From: an uncultured Solirubrobacterales bacterium
GTDB lineage: Bacteria > Actinomycetota > Thermoleophilia > Solirubrobacterales > 70-9
DNA length: 7,610 bases
Direction of reading: 5' to 3'
NCBI GenBank assembly: GCA_937910825.1
Contig: CALEMO010000310.1
Coordinates: 1-7,610, forward strand
A program made the position numbers and the translations under genes. The notes under the pieces are model-generated. The model had not been told where the DNA came from. It did no database searches and saw only the letters and a program-made list of their open reading frames with translations. The number at the start of each line of letters is the position of its first letter. Position 1 is the stretch's first letter. Below are positions 6,233-7,610 of the stretch, one piece after another.

Positions 6233-7480
6233 TCAGAGGCGGGTCACGTGTGGCGCGTCGAACTGCCGGGTGACGCCGCGGAGATCAAGAACCAGGCTGC
6301 TCTGCTCCACGATCTGCCCGACGTCGAACTCCGGATGCGATGTGACAATCACTGTGAGGTCGGCCTGTTCGAGGGCGGGAGCCAGCTCGGAATTGCTGAG
6401 CCCGGCTTCTTTCAGCGAAGGAACGTGTGGATCGTGGTAGCAGAGTTCAGCACCAAGCTCGTCCAGCAGGCGCAGAATCTTCAGCGCCGGAGACTCGCGC
6501 ACGTCGCCGACCCCTGGTTTGTAGCTGACCCCCAGTACCAGGATCTTCGTACCGCGAACCGGGCGGCCGTTGTCATTCAGGACCCGTTCGATCCTGGTGA
6601 CGCAGAACAGCGGCTGGGACTGGTTGATCTTTCCGGCCAGCTCGATGAATTCAGGATAAAAGTCGTGTTCGCGTGCGGTAAAGGCCAGGTAGAACGGGTC
6701 GACCGGCAGGCAGTGTCCGCCCATGCCCGGGCCTGGCTCGAAGCGCATGAAGCCGAATGGCTTGGTTGAAGCGGCATCGATCACTTCCCAGACGTCTACT
6801 CCGAGCCGGTCGCAGAGTTGGGCCAGCTCGTTGACCAGGGCGATGTTCACCGAGCGGAAAATGTTCTCCAGGAGCTTCGAAAGCTCAGCCGCTTCTGGGC
6901 CGGAAAGAGGAATCACCCGGTCGCAGATGCGCTCGTATATCTCGCAGGCGCGCTTTGTACAGGCCGGGGTTATGCCGCCGACCAGCTTCGGAGTGGTTCG
7001 CATCGTGTAATCGGTTCGGCCCGGGTCGATCCGCTCGGGTGAGAAGGCGAGGTGGAAGTCCTCGCCGACTTTGCGTCTACCGGCTTCGAGGGCGTTGGCC
7101 ATCAGGTCGCGGGTCGTGCCGGGATAGGTGGTCGACTCAAGCACGACGACCTGGCCGGAGCTCAGCACTTCACTCAGATTGCCGGCGGCCGAGCGCAGGT
7201 AGCTCAGATCCGGCTCGCGGGACCCCGTCAGCGGAGTCGGTACACAGACGATTACGGCCTCGCAGGCGGCGAGATCGGCGTAAGAAACAGTTGCCCTGAT
7301 CCGCTCGCCAAGTAGGGAAAGCTTCGCCGATTCGACATCTTCGATGTAGCTTTCGCCGCGGTTCAGGCGGTCGACCTTCGCCTGGTCCGAATCGAGGCCG
7401 ATTACGTCCTGACCGACTTCGGCGAATGCCACGGCCAGAGGCAGGCCGACGTATCCGAGGCCGATGATTCCGATGCTCAT
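6233..7480 (-). CDS. Nucleotide-sugar dehydrogenase, UDP-N-acetylhexosamine 6-dehydrogenase type
   Basis: NAD-dependent two-step oxidation of the C6 hydroxyl of a UDP-sugar to the uronate, giving precursors for surface polysaccharide. The 415-residue protein has the Rossmann motif GLGYVGLP (7-14), SYIEDV (44-49), CVPTPL (79-84), ESTTYPGTT (115-123), FSPERIDPG (146-154), AELSKLLEN with the conserved lysine K202 (198-206), and GPGMGGHCLPVDPFYL with catalytic C257. The C-terminal domain has LGVSYKPGVGDVRESPA (316-332). FSPERxxPG and ESTTYPGTT fit the WbpA/WecC/TviB group (UDP-GlcNAc, ManNAc or GalNAc) better than UDP-glucose dehydrogenases, but the substrate cannot be settled from sequence. The ATG at 7480 has GAAGGA (7493-7488) as Shine-Dalgarno at 7 nt. 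It heads an operon with the membrane protein gene. Confidence 0.94.
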   Translation of the reverse strand: MSIGIIGLGYVGLPLAVAFAEVGQDVIGLDSDQAKVDRLNRGESYIEDVESAKLSLLGERIRATVSYADLAACEAVIVCVPTPLTGSREPDLSYLRSAAGNLSEVLSSGQVVVLESTTYPGTTRDLMANALEAGRRKVGEDFHLAFSPERIDPGRTDYTMRTTPKLVGGITPACTKRACEIYERICDRVIPLSGPEAAELSKLLENIFRSVNIALVNELAQLCDRLGVDVWEVIDAASTKPFGFMRFEPGPGMGGHCLPVDPFYLAFTAREHDFYPEFIELAGKINQSQPLFCVTRIERVLNDNGRPVRGTKILVLGVSYKPGVGDVRESPALKILRLLDELGAELCYHDPHVPSLKEAGLSNSELAPALEQADLTVIVTSHPEFDVGQIVEQSSLVLDLRGVTRQFDAPHVTRL

Positions 7481-7519
7481 TGCGATTTCCTTCTTGCTGG
7501 CTTGGGCTTCACCGGCTGA

Positions 7520-7525
7520 AGTCTA
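7520..7525 (-). promoter_or_regulatory. Candidate -10 box for the minus-strand operon
   Basis: On the minus strand TAGACT (7525-7520) fits TANNNT. A start near 7513 would give a leader of about 33 nt with the Shine-Dalgarno at 7493-7488. TTGCAA lies upstream with only 13 nt between, too short for an ideal -35. The preceding CC makes the same 8-mer CCTAGACT as upstream of purA. Confidence 0.35.
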
Positions 7526-7537
7526 GGTGTCAGAGGC

Positions 7538-7568
7538 CTTGCAAAGCCCGCTACGGGCATTCGGCAAG
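7538..7568. repeat. Two-part inverted repeat upstream of the minus-strand operon
   Basis: CTTGC (7538-7542) with GCAAG (7564-7568) encloses GCCCG (7546-7550) with CGGGC (7554-7558): ten base pairs with an internal loop. On the minus strand the inner hairpin is followed by TTT, making it a weak terminator candidate for a gene beyond the window. It could also be an operator overlapping the -35 region of the operon promoter. Confidence 0.35.
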
Positions 7569-7610
7569 CTTCCGAGCGGCCGTCACGGGCTTCCGCGGGA
7601 GGTGATCGTC

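Overview
The window is GC-rich chromosomal DNA. The block ssb - rpsR - rplI - dnaB - dnaC/dnaI-like ATPase - purA, together with the protein sequences, suggests a high-GC Gram-positive bacterium, most likely a deep-branching actinobacterium such as a member of Thermoleophilia/Solirubrobacterales. That placement is inference from gene order, codon bias and protein style; no rRNA marker is present. I see no mobile element, phage gene, CRISPR array or tRNA.

Positions 1-250 are a leader region with hairpins and a good Shine-Dalgarno, but no recognisable gene. The usual neighbour rpsF is not visible and may end just upstream. ssb (251-739) is followed by a 186-nt gap with a very stable hairpin, a candidate -10 box and a second hairpin. 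rpsR (926-1186, TTG start) overlaps rplI (1186-1638) by one base. rplI runs directly into dnaB (ATG at 1689). The conserved DnaB N-terminus is encoded upstream of that ATG, in frame, with only an ATA available as start codon. dnaB ends at 3023. A ten-codon mini-ORF with its own Shine-Dalgarno then links it to a DnaC/DnaI-type helicase-loader ATPase (3057-3782). purA (3819-5156) follows with a leaderless-looking promoter.

From 5157 to 5531 there is a convergent intergenic region. It holds a perfect 10-bp hairpin, a strong and apparently bidirectional terminator with a T6 tract, and a further structured stretch without a convincing gene. It may encode a roughly 135-nt small RNA, or may simply be a structured purA 3' end.

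On the minus strand, a two-gene operon starts near 7513. It consists of a nucleotide-sugar dehydrogenase of the UDP-N-acetylhexosamine type (7480-6233) and, five bases later, a multi-pass membrane protein of unknown function (6227-5532).

Functionally the left two thirds couple ssDNA binding, small and large subunit ribosomal proteins, the replicative helicase and its loader, and adenylate synthesis: a growth-linked housekeeping cluster. The right third belongs to surface polysaccharide precursor synthesis plus an uncharacterised membrane protein.
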